A DNA stretch of 50,259 nucleotides from Bacteroidales bacterium (GTDB lineage: Bacteria > Bacteroidota > Bacteroidia > Bacteroidales > UBA932): the NCBI GenBank assembly GCA_017561865.1, contig JAFZBH010000001.1, positions 1 to 50,259 of the forward strand, given 5' to 3'. The first letter of the stretch is position 1. Every line of letters starts with the position of its first letter. The notes below the pieces were generated by a model that was not told the DNA's origin, searched no databases, and saw only the letters and a program-made list of their open reading frames with translations. A program made the position numbers and the translations under genes. This document shows, in pieces, positions 16,333 to 25,030 of this stretch.

Positions 16333-18129
16333 ATGAAAAGACTGATGCTTTTCCTGGCCCTTTCCGGGCCGTTGGGATTCCAGCAGGCTCTGCTGGTCCT
16401 GTCCGGCGCCTCTTGCGTCGAAGAACTGTCCGAAGATGAAATGCAACGCTACCAGTCCCTGGCGGCGCATCCCGTCGATTTGAATCTGGCCGGCCGGAGC
16501 CGTCTGCTCGCGACGGGCCTGCTGACGCCATATCAGGTGGCTTCGCTGCTGGATTATAGGGAGCGGACGGGCTCTGTGCTGTCCTGGAGCGAGCTGGCGC
16601 TGGTGGACGGGTTTTCGGCGGAGTTCGTCTCGGCGCTGCGGGAGTTCGCGGTGTTGGGGGTCGGCCCCGAACCGCCGGGGCACCGGGAATCCCGGCGCTT
16701 CAGCGGATCGGTGACGGCGCGGGGAGCGGCGCGGGCTTCTGCTGTTTTTTCGGACCTTGACGATGCTTCTTGGTCCGGGGCTGGCGGGGTGAAGCTGGAG
16801 GCTTCCGTCGGGGAGCGTGCGGCGGTGTTTTTCTCTGAGCGCAATACCTTGTCGGAGCAGCAGATAGGATCTCCGACCTTTAGCGCAGCTTACTATGGAC
16901 GACGGGTGCTCGGGCAGGTGATTGTGGGCCATTTCAACGCCCGTTTCGGGCAGGGGCTGGTGCAGTGGAGCGGCTTTCAGTTGAGCGGGTACAATTCGGT
17001 CGGCGCGTTCCGTCGCAACGGCACCGGCTTCTCCCCCACCGGCTCGTTTTCCCCGTCGCTGCTGGGCGTCGCGACCGACTGGCATTTCGGGCCCTGGCGG
17101 CTGTCGGCGGCTTATTCCGTCGGGAGTACGTGGAAGGATCTCGGGGCGTTGTTCGGGGGTGGATCGGGTGGCTCTGTCGGTTCCGGCGGCTTGGATGGCT
17201 TTTGGGGCGGCGGGACGCCGATGCTGAATCTGACGCGGACCTGGCGCTCGGTGACGGCAGGGCTGATGGCGACGGGCTCGGCGGCCTCGTTGGAGGCACG
17301 GGTGTCGCTGCCGTCGTGGAGCCTGTTCGGCGAGGCGGCGTGTAGTTATGCCGGAGCGGTTTCGGCCGTCGGCGGGGCTGTGTATGTGCCTTCGTACGGG
17401 CACCGGCTTGGCTTGTTGGGGCGCTGGTACGGGCCGTCGGACAAGCGTTACAGCGGGCTCGCGGCGGGCTACGAAGGGCCTTCGCTGAGTTGGACCGCCG
17501 ATGCGGGTTTGCGTACGGACACCCGCGCCGCGCAGTACAAGTCGGTGCTCCAGTGGAAGCCGGAGGTTGATTTGTCCCGCTCTGCTGATGCTTCGACCGA
17601 GGGTGCCGCTGTCCGGAAGCCGGACTCCCCCGTTCCGCACATTGGTACTGTCACCCTCAGCCCCACCCTGCGTCTCGCCGCCCGCCTCCGGCCCGCGTCT
17701 CCTTCTGTGGATTGGGATGCGTGGCGACGGGAGGCGTTGCGGCTGGAGGGCCGCGGGACGGTGGCGCTGGAGTTGGGCCCGTGGACCGTCGGAGGCCGCT
17801 ACGATGCCGTCTGGGGGCGAGGGTTTGCCTGGAGTTGGTATGCCGAGGCGGGTCGGAAGACGGAGCGGTTTGCCCTCTGGGCGCGTGGCGGCATTTTCAA
17901 GGTGGACGACTGGGATGACCGGATCTATGTTTACGAGCGCGATGCCCCGGGCTCGTTCACGGTGCCGGCGCGCTATGGCCGCGGCTGGAACGCTTCGCTC
18001 TACGCCGCCTGGCAGCCCTCCCGCCACCATGCTCTCTGGCTCCGCCTCGAAACCGTCCAGTACCCCTGGAACCTCACCCCCAAGCCCGGCCGCCTCGAAG
18101 CCCGGCTGCAGTATCGGTATAAATGGTAA
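16333..18129 (+). CDS. Helix-hairpin-helix domain protein with barrel-like C-terminal region
   Basis: A 598-aa protein, probably exported (N-terminus KRLMLFLALSGPLGFQQALLVLSGASC). Residues about 37-100 hold tandem helix-hairpin-helix-like units (HPVDLNLAGRSRLLATGLLTPYQVASLLDYRERTG, then SWSELALVDGFSAEFVSAL) similar to those of ComEA. The remaining 480 residues are Gly/Ser/aromatic-rich, with alternating patterns (ATDWHFGPWRLSAAYSVGSTW) like an outer-membrane barrel. Such HHH-plus-barrel proteins are common in Bacteroidota and have no assigned function that I know of. The ATG follows the promoter at 16305-16312 by 20 nt. Longer upstream extensions antisense to hpt-adk are shadows. Confidence 0.72.
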   Translation: MKRLMLFLALSGPLGFQQALLVLSGASCVEELSEDEMQRYQSLAAHPVDLNLAGRSRLLATGLLTPYQVASLLDYRERTGSVLSWSELALVDGFSAEFVSALREFAVLGVGPEPPGHRESRRFSGSVTARGAARASAVFSDLDDASWSGAGGVKLEASVGERAAVFFSERNTLSEQQIGSPTFSAAYYGRRVLGQVIVGHFNARFGQGLVQWSGFQLSGYNSVGAFRRNGTGFSPTGSFSPSLLGVATDWHFGPWRLSAAYSVGSTWKDLGALFGGGSGGSVGSGGLDGFWGGGTPMLNLTRTWRSVTAGLMATGSAASLEARVSLPSWSLFGEAACSYAGAVSAVGGAVYVPSYGHRLGLLGRWYGPSDKRYSGLAAGYEGPSLSWTADAGLRTDTRAAQYKSVLQWKPEVDLSRSADASTEGAAVRKPDSPVPHIGTVTLSPTLRLAARLRPASPSVDWDAWRREALRLEGRGTVALELGPWTVGGRYDAVWGRGFAWSWYAEAGRKTERFALWARGGIFKVDDWDDRIYVYERDAPGSFTVPARYGRGWNASLYAAWQPSRHHALWLRLETVQYPWNLTPKPGRLEARLQYRYKW

Positions 18130-18160
18130 TCTCCCTTCCCTCCCCTTCATGGTCGACCGC

Positions 18161-18227
18161 CGTGAGCTGTAACTCGCTGAAAGGTCGTTTCTTATCAAAA
18201 CATTATGCCATAAAAACGAGACATAAT
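18161..18227. repeat. Structured AT-rich repeat, copy 1 (RAYT upstream flank)
   Basis: CGTGAGCTGTAAC begins at 18161, and the inverted repeat ATTATG (18202-18207) / CATAAT (18222-18227) follows. The same motifs at the same spacing (41 and 20 nt between starts) occur at 19335-19401 and 26238-26304. The rest of the repeat is not conserved. Confidence 0.6.
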
Positions 18228-18265
18228 AATCTCTTAACAAATTGAATATAAACTAATCATCGCTC

Positions 18266-19195
18266 ATGCTCATGAAGAACCGAAAGGCGCCGGAAGGCGC
18301 ATATCAACATATCTACAAGATTACTGCTGACAGCGGTGTCCTTTTCTATCGCATCGTAGATCATTTGGTTTACTATACCATCGAATCGGTGATGAGCCGC
18401 CGGTATAATATTCCGGTTATCGTGGCCTGTCAAATGTTCAATCATACACATAAACTCTCTGCTCCTGTCGATTTGGAACAGATGGTAGCTTGCGAATCAA
18501 ACATCAATATCGCTTTTACGCGAGAGTATAATCAGGAGACCGGTCGAAAGGGGCGCTTGTTCAAGCGGCCGTTCGGTAGCGCGGCCAAGCGAACGGATAA
18601 AGACAAAAGGTCAGCCCTGATCTACATCTTGAACAATCCGGTGGAGAAGCGCCTGGTCAGGCAAGCCAAGGAAGGCAGATGGACGTTTCTCGCCTACTTC
18701 GAGAAGAGTTATCCTTTTTCTGAGAAACCCGTTCTGAGCCGGGCTCGCTGGGCATTACGTGATGCGATGAAGGTTGTCGAACACGAATTCAGATGCGGCA
18801 GATATTTAAGGTATAAGTTGCTCTATCAATTGTTTGACAAACTGACCCCCACGGAGATAGAACAGTTGACGGACTATATCATCCAGACGTATTTCTATTT
18901 TGACCGGGACTTATGCTACAGCCTGTTTGGCGATTGCGACAAGATGATGTATGCGGTGGACAATACGAAGGGTAAGGAGTTCGATGTCGGAGAGGTGTTC
19001 GATCCTGTCTCGGATATTCCGTTATGCGAGATGTGCCGGATCGCTGACAAGTATAAAATGCTTGGGCCCGGTCTTCCGTTGATGCAGTTACCGGAGAATA
19101 AGAAGAAAGGAGTCGCAAACTATCTCCGTATGCACACGTCAGCCAGCAATACACAGATCAGTCGCTTCCTCCATTTGGACGTCTGTGAGCAGTAA
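18266..19195 (+). CDS. Y1 (HUH) transposase, RAYT/IS200-like family
   Basis: A 309-aa protein that starts like Bacteroidota Y1-type transposases: MKNRKAPEGAYQHIYK, then FYRIVDHLVYYTIESVMSRRYNIPVIVACQMFNHTHKLS. The HTH (His-Thr-His) in FNHTHKLS is the candidate HUH metal-binding motif; the catalytic Tyr is probably in the region REYNQETGRKGRLFKRPFGSA or after it. The segment ALIYILNNPVEKRLVRQAKEGRW is also typical of the family. These enzymes cut single-stranded DNA at hairpin ends and include REP-associated transposases. The gene is much more AT-rich than its neighbours and is bracketed by the repeats at 18161-18227 and 19335-19401. ATG 18272 (MKNRK) is an equally good start. Confidence 0.8.
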   Translation: MLMKNRKAPEGAYQHIYKITADSGVLFYRIVDHLVYYTIESVMSRRYNIPVIVACQMFNHTHKLSAPVDLEQMVACESNINIAFTREYNQETGRKGRLFKRPFGSAAKRTDKDKRSALIYILNNPVEKRLVRQAKEGRWTFLAYFEKSYPFSEKPVLSRARWALRDAMKVVEHEFRCGRYLRYKLLYQLFDKLTPTEIEQLTDYIIQTYFYFDRDLCYSLFGDCDKMMYAVDNTKGKEFDVGEVFDPVSDIPLCEMCRIADKYKMLGPGLPLMQLPENKKKGVANYLRMHTSASNTQISRFLHLDVCEQ

Positions 19196-19334
19196 GTGTC
19201 TGATCGAATTGTGATGGAGGCACCGCCGCCTCGCATTACGGGACTCGGCGGCTACAAGGCGGCCGTGTGCGGGGGGCTCCGGGCAAGGGCCCTCCTCCCC
19301 GGCCGCTTGTTGCCTCAGTTGCCCTCCAAATGGG
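19196..19334. other. Non-coding, GC-rich, hairpin-forming
   Basis: No gene. Contains inverted repeats such as GCGGCCG (from about 19260) with CGGCCGC (about 19300) around a G/C-rich centre. Composition is opposite to the AT-rich flanks, so this may be part of the mobile unit's 3' end. Confidence 0.35.
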
Positions 19335-19401
19335 CGTGAGATGTAACATATTGTAACTGAACTAATTACCGAAAGATTATGCTTTCAAAATAATGCATAA
19401 T
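19335..19401. repeat. Structured AT-rich repeat, copy 2 (RAYT downstream flank)
   Basis: CGTGAGATGTAAC begins at 19335, with ATTATG (19376-19381) / CATAAT (19396-19401). Here the palindrome is longer: GAAAGATTATGC (19371-19382) pairs perfectly with GCATAATCTTTC (19395-19406). Confidence 0.65.
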
Positions 19402-19560
19402 CTTTCAGTAAAATATTGATTGTTAAACATTTACGGCTCACACGCGCTCCGCGCCAGCCCGTGGGGAGGATGTGCGGGAGCCTGCGCTCGGTGGCCTCGT
19501 GCTGTCGGGGGCCGTGGGCTGGGTGCGTCAGGGACGGCTGGCGCCAGGAGAGGTAGCCAA

Positions 19561-19620
19561 AGCAGAACAGGCAGTATCCGGAAGGCTTTTGGGGCCTGAA
19601 CGGATACTGCCTGTTCTGCT
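19561..19620. repeat. 20-bp perfect inverted repeat (long hairpin)
   Basis: AGCAGAACAGGCAGTATCCG (19561-19580) is the exact reverse complement of 19601-19620. Inside the 20-nt loop AGGC (19583-19586) can pair with GCCT (19594-19597). It lies 69 nt beyond the stop of the minus-strand permease gene and has no T-tract, so it may be a transcript-end hairpin or a mobile palindrome. No gene in 19402-19688 was found. Confidence 0.7.
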
Positions 19621-19688
19621 GGCGGGAATTGGCAGGTGGGTGCGCCGTCGCTCACCCGGGTTGAGAAAGCGGGAAAGCGCTGGACGGC

Positions 19689-20963
19689 TTATGCGGCGGC
19701 TTTCTTTTGCGGATTCTTGAAGAAGATGGCGAAGAGGATGCCGACGAGGCAGGCGTAGGCGGCGAAGATGTACCAGGCGGTGGACCAGTTGGCCGGCGTG
19801 TTGAACACGTCGCAGGCTTCGACGACCTTGCCCGCGGCGAGCGTGCCGACGGTGGCGCCCAGGCCGTTGGTCATCAGCATGAACACGCCCTGCGCGCTGG
19901 AGCGGATGTCCGGGGAGGCGTTCTCATTCACATACAGCGAACCGGAGATGTTGAAGAAGTCGAAAGCCACGCCGTACACGATGCAGCTCAGCACGAAGAG
20001 CAGCACGCCCGGCCAAGCGGGATTGCCGGCACCGAAGAGACCGAAGCGGAAGACCCAGGCGAACATCGCCATCAGCATCACCTTCTTGATGCCCAGCTTC
20101 TTCATGCAGATCGGGATGAGCAGGATGCAGAGCGTCTCTGACGCCTGGCTGATCGCGATCAGCGCGTTGGAATTCTTCACCGCGAACGTGTTCGCCAGCG
20201 CCGGATTCTCGGCGAACGAGCCGAGGAACGTGTTGGCATAGCCGTTGGTCACCTGCAGCGAAGCGCCCAGCAGCATCGAGAAGATGAAGAACACCGCGAA
20301 CTGCGGATCCTTGAAGAGCGTGAACGCCTTCAGGCCGAACGCTTCCGCGAGGCTCTTGGACTCGCCGCGGTTCGTCTCGCAGGCGGGCATCGTCAGCGCA
20401 TACGCGCAAAGCACGAGGGACAGGAAGCCGGAGGAGAACAGCTGCGTGTAGCTGTCCTGCATCGCCACGCCGCCGATCTTGATGAAATTCGTCGCCAGCA
20501 TGCTGCAGATAAAGCCGACCGTGCCGAACACCCGGATGGGCGGGAACTCCTTGACGGGATCCATCCCGTTCTTGCCCATCGCATTGTAAGCCACCGAGTT
20601 GGAGATGGCGATGGTGGGCATATAGAAAGCGAGGCTCAGGCTGTACAGGACGAAGAGCGGGGCGAACTGCAGATTGTCCCCGGCGCTCATGCAATAGAAG
20701 CCGGCGCCGATCATAAAGAGGCCCGCGAGGCCGTGGCAGAGCGAGAGCGTCTTCTGTGCCTGGATGAAGCGGTCGGCCACGATGCCCATCAGCGTGGGCA
20801 TGAAGATGGACACGATGCCCTGCATCGCGAAGAACCACTTGATCTGCGGGCCGAGGCCGGCGTTGCCGAGGTAGCGGCCCAGGGAGGTCAGGTAGGCGCC
20901 CCAGGCGGCGAACTGAAGGACAAGCATCAGGACGAGCCTGAACTTAAGCTGGGAACTTTTCAT
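19689..20963 (-). CDS. MFS nucleoside:H+ symporter (NupG/XapB-like)
   Basis: A 424-aa membrane protein with about 12 hydrophobic segments. The N-terminus (SQLKFRLVLMLVLQFAAWGAYLTSLGRYL) with the following IKWFFAMQGIVSIFMPTLMGIVADRFI is characteristic of the nucleoside:H+ symporter family, as is FPPIRVFGTVGFICSM. The C-terminal half has AFDFFNISGSLYVNENASPDIRSSAQGVFMLMTNGLGATVG, also strongly family-like. It imports nucleosides across the inner membrane. The start ATG at 20963 follows a -7 box TACTTTTG (20998-20991) by 27 nt. Monocistronic as far as can be seen. Confidence 0.85.
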   Translation of the reverse strand: MKSSQLKFRLVLMLVLQFAAWGAYLTSLGRYLGNAGLGPQIKWFFAMQGIVSIFMPTLMGIVADRFIQAQKTLSLCHGLAGLFMIGAGFYCMSAGDNLQFAPLFVLYSLSLAFYMPTIAISNSVAYNAMGKNGMDPVKEFPPIRVFGTVGFICSMLATNFIKIGGVAMQDSYTQLFSSGFLSLVLCAYALTMPACETNRGESKSLAEAFGLKAFTLFKDPQFAVFFIFSMLLGASLQVTNGYANTFLGSFAENPALANTFAVKNSNALIAISQASETLCILLIPICMKKLGIKKVMLMAMFAWVFRFGLFGAGNPAWPGVLLFVLSCIVYGVAFDFFNISGSLYVNENASPDIRSSAQGVFMLMTNGLGATVGTLAAGKVVEACDVFNTPANWSTAWYIFAAYACLVGILFAIFFKNPQKKAAA

Positions 20964-20990
20964 TATGGATTCGTTTGAATGTTCAACTAA

Positions 20991-21028
20991 CAAAAGTAAC
21001 TCTTTTTCTTCTAAATTCACTATCTTTG
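20991..21028. promoter_or_regulatory. Divergent -7 boxes, nucleoside permease / tgt
   Basis: Minus-strand TACTTTTG (20998-20991) and plus-strand TATCTTTG (21021-21028) are 22 bp apart. The plus box ends 4 nt before the tgt ATG, so the tgt mRNA is probably leaderless. Confidence 0.6.
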
Positions 21029-21032
21029 AGGG

Positions 21033-22163
21033 ATGAATTTCACGAAGACAGCGGCCGATCCGGCGTCCTGCGCCCGCGCGGGCGTGATTGAGACGGACCA
21101 CGGCCGAATCCATACTCCCATCTTCATGCCCGTCGGGACCGTCGGCTCCGTCAAGGGTGTCTATCACCGCGACCTGCGGGACGACATCCGCGCTGAGATC
21201 ATCCTCGGGAACACCTATCACCTGTATCTCCGCCCCGGCCTGGAGACGCTGCGCGAAGCCGGCGGCCTGCACCGGTTCGAGTCCTGGGACGGCCCGATCC
21301 TGACCGACAGCGGGGGTTTCCAGGTGTTCTCCCTGAGCCCCATCCGCAAGCTCACCCCCGACGGCTGCACGTTCCAGAGCCATATCGACGGCTCGCGCCA
21401 TACCTTTACTCCGGAGAACAACGTCGACACGCAGCGCGTCATCGGCGCCGACATCTGCATGGCGCTCGACGAATGCTGCCCGGGCGACGCCGACCACGCC
21501 TACGCCCGCAAGAGCCTCGACCTGACCAAGGCCTGGCTGGAGCGTTTCGCGAAGCGTTTCCGGCAGACCGAGCCGCTCTACGGCTACTCGCAGACCTTCT
21601 TCCCCATCGTGCAGGGCTGCACCTATCCCGACCTGCGGCGCGAGGCGGTGGAACACGCCGTGCAGATCGGCGCCGACGGGTACGCCATCGGCGGCCTGGC
21701 GGTCGGCGAGCCCACGGAGAAGATGTACGAGATGCTCGAACTCGTCTGCCCGCTGCTGCCCGGCGACAAGCCGCGCTACCTGATGGGCGTGGGCACGCCC
21801 GCGAACCTGCTGGAAGGCATCGCGCGCGGCGTGGACATGTTCGACTGCGTGATGCCCACGCGCAACGGGCGCAACGGTATGCTCTTCACCTGGGACGGCA
21901 TCATCAATATGCGCAACGCCAAGTGGGAGCACGACTTTTCGGAGCTGGACCCGTCCGGCGCATCCTTCGTGGATCATCGCTATTCGAAGGCTTATCTGCA
22001 TCATCTCTTCAAATCCGGCGAGATGTTCGCGGCGATGCTCGCCAGCGAGCACAACCTCGCCTTTTATCTTGACCTGGTGCGCACTGCGCGGGAGCACATT
22101 CTCTCCGGCGACTTCGCCGCCTGGAAGGACGCGGTGCTCCCGAAACTGACCCAAAGACTGTAG
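21033..22163 (+). CDS. tgt: tRNA-guanine transglycosylase
   Basis: A 376-aa enzyme that exchanges guanine-34 for preQ1 in tRNAs with GUN anticodons. Family motifs: HTPIFMPVGTVGSVKG, LGNTYHLYLRPG, ILTDSGGFQVFSL (catalytic/base-binding Asp), GGLAVGEPTE, MGVGTP and FDCVMPTRNGRNG (the nucleophile Asp). At the C-terminus, where bacterial Tgt usually has a CxCxxC...H zinc site, the sequence reads ELDPSGASFVDHRYSKAYLHHLF: the three cysteines are missing although the following YSKAYLHHL is kept. I believe this is shared by other Bacteroidales. First gene of a probable operon with lptG/F-type permease (3-nt gap), dut and murF. Confidence 0.95.
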   Translation: MNFTKTAADPASCARAGVIETDHGRIHTPIFMPVGTVGSVKGVYHRDLRDDIRAEIILGNTYHLYLRPGLETLREAGGLHRFESWDGPILTDSGGFQVFSLSPIRKLTPDGCTFQSHIDGSRHTFTPENNVDTQRVIGADICMALDECCPGDADHAYARKSLDLTKAWLERFAKRFRQTEPLYGYSQTFFPIVQGCTYPDLRREAVEHAVQIGADGYAIGGLAVGEPTEKMYEMLELVCPLLPGDKPRYLMGVGTPANLLEGIARGVDMFDCVMPTRNGRNGMLFTWDGIINMRNAKWEHDFSELDPSGASFVDHRYSKAYLHHLFKSGEMFAAMLASEHNLAFYLDLVRTAREHILSGDFAAWKDAVLPKLTQRL

Positions 22164-22166
22164 ACG

Positions 22167-23255
22167 ATGGAAGGACTGCGCAAGATAGACTGGTACATCG
22201 CGAAGAAGTTCATCGTGACCTTCTTCCTGTCGATGCTGCTCATCATCGTCATCGTCATCATCTTCGACCTGTCGGAGAAGATCGACTATTTCGTGAAGAA
22301 CGAGGCTCCGCTCAAGGCCATCATCTTCGACTACTACTGCAACTACCTCCCCTACCTGGTCAATATGTTCGCATCGCTGTTCGTGTTCATCACGGTGATC
22401 TTCTTCACCTCGCGGATGGCGTCGAACTCCGAGATCATCGCCATCCTCTCGTGCGGGGTCAGTTTCCACCGGATGATGGTCCCGTACCTGTGCACGGCGG
22501 CGCTCATCGCGCTGCTCTCGCTGGGGCTGAACCTGTATGTCATCCCGCGTTCGAACGTCACCCGCGTGGAGTTCGAGTCACAGTACACCAAGCGGCACAA
22601 CACGTACAACCTGCGTGACATCCATTACCAGACGTCGCCCGGGCAGTTCGTCTACATCGAGTCTTTCAGCCGCTGGAACAACACGGCCTACCGCTTCACC
22701 ATCGAGGATATGGAGGGGCACCGCCTCAAGCGGAAAGTAAGCGCCGAAAGCGCTGTCTGGGACACCCTGATGGACGGCTGGCACCTGCGCAAGGTGATGG
22801 TCCGGGACTACACCTCCGGGCTCAAGGACCGGGTCCGTTACCGCGAGCAGATCGACACGGTAATCGATCTGAAAATCAAAGACTTGTTCAACAACGAGAA
22901 GACGGTGGAGACGCTTCCGATCCGCGAGCTCAACGAGCTGATCGCCAAGCAGCGGATGCGGGGCGACGCCAACATCATGTATGCGACCATCGAGAAGCAG
23001 CGGCGTCTGACGATGCCGTTCTCGGCGCTCATCCTGACCATCATCGGGGTGTCGCTGTCGGCGCGCAGGCGGCGCGGCGGCATCGGCTGGAACATCGGCA
23101 TCGGCATCGCCCTGGCGTTCTCCTACATCTTCTTCCTTCGGGTGAGCGAGATGTTCGTTTATACGGATACCCTTCCGCCCGGCATTGCGATGTGGCTGCC
23201 GAACCTGTTGTTCGCGATCGTCGCGGCGTTCCTGTACCGGAGAGCTTGTAAATGA
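22167..23255 (+). CDS. LptF/LptG-family permease of the lipopolysaccharide exporter
   Basis: A 362-aa inner-membrane protein of the YjgP/YjgQ family. Three hydrophobic segments precede a periplasmic domain ([68 protein letters not shown]), and three follow it near the C-terminus ([57 protein letters not shown]). The signature [14 protein letters not shown], in which the permease contacts the LptB ATPase, is clear. Whether it is LptF or LptG cannot be told; Bacteroidota often have both at separate loci. Its stop is 4 nt from dut. Confidence 0.9.
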   Translation: MEGLRKIDWYIAKKFIVTFFLSMLLIIVIVIIFDLSEKIDYFVKNEAPLKAIIFDYYCNYLPYLVNMFASLFVFITVIFFTSRMASNSEIIAILSCGVSFHRMMVPYLCTAALIALLSLGLNLYVIPRSNVTRVEFESQYTKRHNTYNLRDIHYQTSPGQFVYIESFSRWNNTAYRFTIEDMEGHRLKRKVSAESAVWDTLMDGWHLRKVMVRDYTSGLKDRVRYREQIDTVIDLKIKDLFNNEKTVETLPIRELNELIAKQRMRGDANIMYATIEKQRRLTMPFSALILTIIGVSLSARRRRGGIGWNIGIGIALAFSYIFFLRVSEMFVYTDTLPPGIAMWLPNLLFAIVAAFLYRRACK

Positions 23256-23259
23256 CAAT

Positions 23260-23694
<435 letters not shown>

Positions 23695-23704
23695 GTATTT
23701 GAAA

Positions 23705-25003
23705 ATGGAAGATTTATACAATAAATATCTCTCTTGCGGCGGGCGGGTGACGACCGACAGCCGCGCCATCCGCGGCGGCGAGATCTTCTTTGCCCTGCGC
23801 GGTGAGAACTTCGACGGTAACGACTATGCCCTGAAGGCCCTGGAGGCCGGCGCCGCCTGGGCGGTGGTGAACGACGACGTCGCTTTCGAGGACCCCCGTC
23901 TCATCCGCGTCCCCGACCCCCTCACGACCCTTCGCGACCTCGCCATCTGGCATCGTACGCACGTACGCGGCGGCGCCCTGCCCGTGCTCGGCCTGACCGG
24001 CACCAACGGCAAGACCACCACCAAGAACCTCATCGCCGCCGTCCTCGCGAAAAAGTTCCGCGTCACCGCCACCCAGGGCAACCTGAACAACGACATCGGT
24101 GTGCCCCTGTCGCTGCTCTCCATCACCCCCGAGACTGAGATCGCCGTCATCGAGATGGGCGCCAACCACCCTGACGACATCGCCAAACTGGTGAAAGTCA
24201 GCCAGCCGGACTACGGCCTCATCACCAATGTCGGCCGCGCTCACCTGCTCGGCTTCGGATCCTTCGAGGGCGTCAAGGCCGCCAAGGGAGAGTTGTATAA
24301 CTGGCTCGGCTCGCATCGCGGCTCGCTCATTTTCCTCAATGAGGACGATCCCGACCTGCGGGAAATGGCCGCAGCCCAGCCCTGCCACATCTTCGGCTAC
24401 GGCCTCGCGTACCAGAACGCCCAGGTTCTCCCGGCTACGCCCGAGGAGCCGTTCCTGCGGCTCCGGCTCGGGGCGGACCTGGTCCGGACGAACCTCGTCG
24501 GTGCCTACAATGCCACCAACGTCCTGGCGGCGCTGGCGGTCGGCGAGTATTTCGGTGTCCCGCGCGCCGACGCCATAGCCGCCGTCGGCGAGTTCGTCCC
24601 CGACAACAACCGCTCCCAGATGGTCCGTACGGCTTCCAACACCCTCATCGTGGATGCCTATAACGCCAATCCCTCCTCGATGCGGGCCGCCCTGGACAAC
24701 TTCCGCCTGGTCGAGGCGCCGCGCAAGTTCGCCCTGCTCGGCGATATGCGCGAGCTGGGCGGCGAGTCCCTCGCGGAGCACCGCAAAGTGGTGCTCCAGC
24801 TGCGCGGCGCAGGCCTTCCGGCCTGCCTCGTTGGCGAGGAATTCCGCCAGGCCCTCGCTTCGCTCCCGCCGGGCGGTGAACCCTGGTTCCCGACCTCCGA
24901 AGCCCTCGCCGAACACCTTGCCTCGCACCCCGTTTCGGACACCGTCGTCCTCGTCAAAGGCTCCCGCGGCATCCAGATGGAGAAGGTTCTGGAAAAACTG
25001 TAG
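23705..25003 (+). CDS. murF: UDP-N-acetylmuramoyl-tripeptide-D-alanyl-D-alanine ligase
   Basis: A 432-aa Mur ligase that adds D-Ala-D-Ala to the UDP-MurNAc-tripeptide. The N-terminal domain has SRAIRGGEIFFALRGENFDGNDYALKALEAGA; the central ATPase has GLTGTNGKTTTKNL (P-loop) and NLNNDIGVPLSLL; AVIEMGANHPDDIAKL and NAYNATNVLAALAVGEYFGV are further family signatures. The C-terminal domain has IVDAYNANPSSMRAAL (MurF-type, binds the incoming dipeptide) and LGDMRELG. ATG 23705 is preferred over TTG 23699. It is 10 nt after dut, continuing the tgt-lpt-dut operon. Confidence 0.94.
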   Translation: MEDLYNKYLSCGGRVTTDSRAIRGGEIFFALRGENFDGNDYALKALEAGAAWAVVNDDVAFEDPRLIRVPDPLTTLRDLAIWHRTHVRGGALPVLGLTGTNGKTTTKNLIAAVLAKKFRVTATQGNLNNDIGVPLSLLSITPETEIAVIEMGANHPDDIAKLVKVSQPDYGLITNVGRAHLLGFGSFEGVKAAKGELYNWLGSHRGSLIFLNEDDPDLREMAAAQPCHIFGYGLAYQNAQVLPATPEEPFLRLRLGADLVRTNLVGAYNATNVLAALAVGEYFGVPRADAIAAVGEFVPDNNRSQMVRTASNTLIVDAYNANPSSMRAALDNFRLVEAPRKFALLGDMRELGGESLAEHRKVVLQLRGAGLPACLVGEEFRQALASLPPGGEPWFPTSEALAEHLASHPVSDTVVLVKGSRGIQMEKVLEKL

Positions 25004-25030
25004 TTGTTTGATTATTAATTGATCGTCGAT

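Noticed and set aside
16255..18240. Minus-strand open frame extending hpt-adk upstream across the HHH gene
   Set aside because: Arg/Pro-rich low-complexity translation antisense to a supported gene; Hpt homology starts at 16254, after a promoter.
18266..19195. Transposase gene as a broken or frameshifted element
   Set aside because: The frame is complete over 309 codons with intact HxH motif and C-terminus; there is no sign of decay.
19431..19720. Short frames on both strands over the 20-bp inverted repeat
   Set aside because: They only read through the palindrome and the permease 3' end; no start context or recognisable content.
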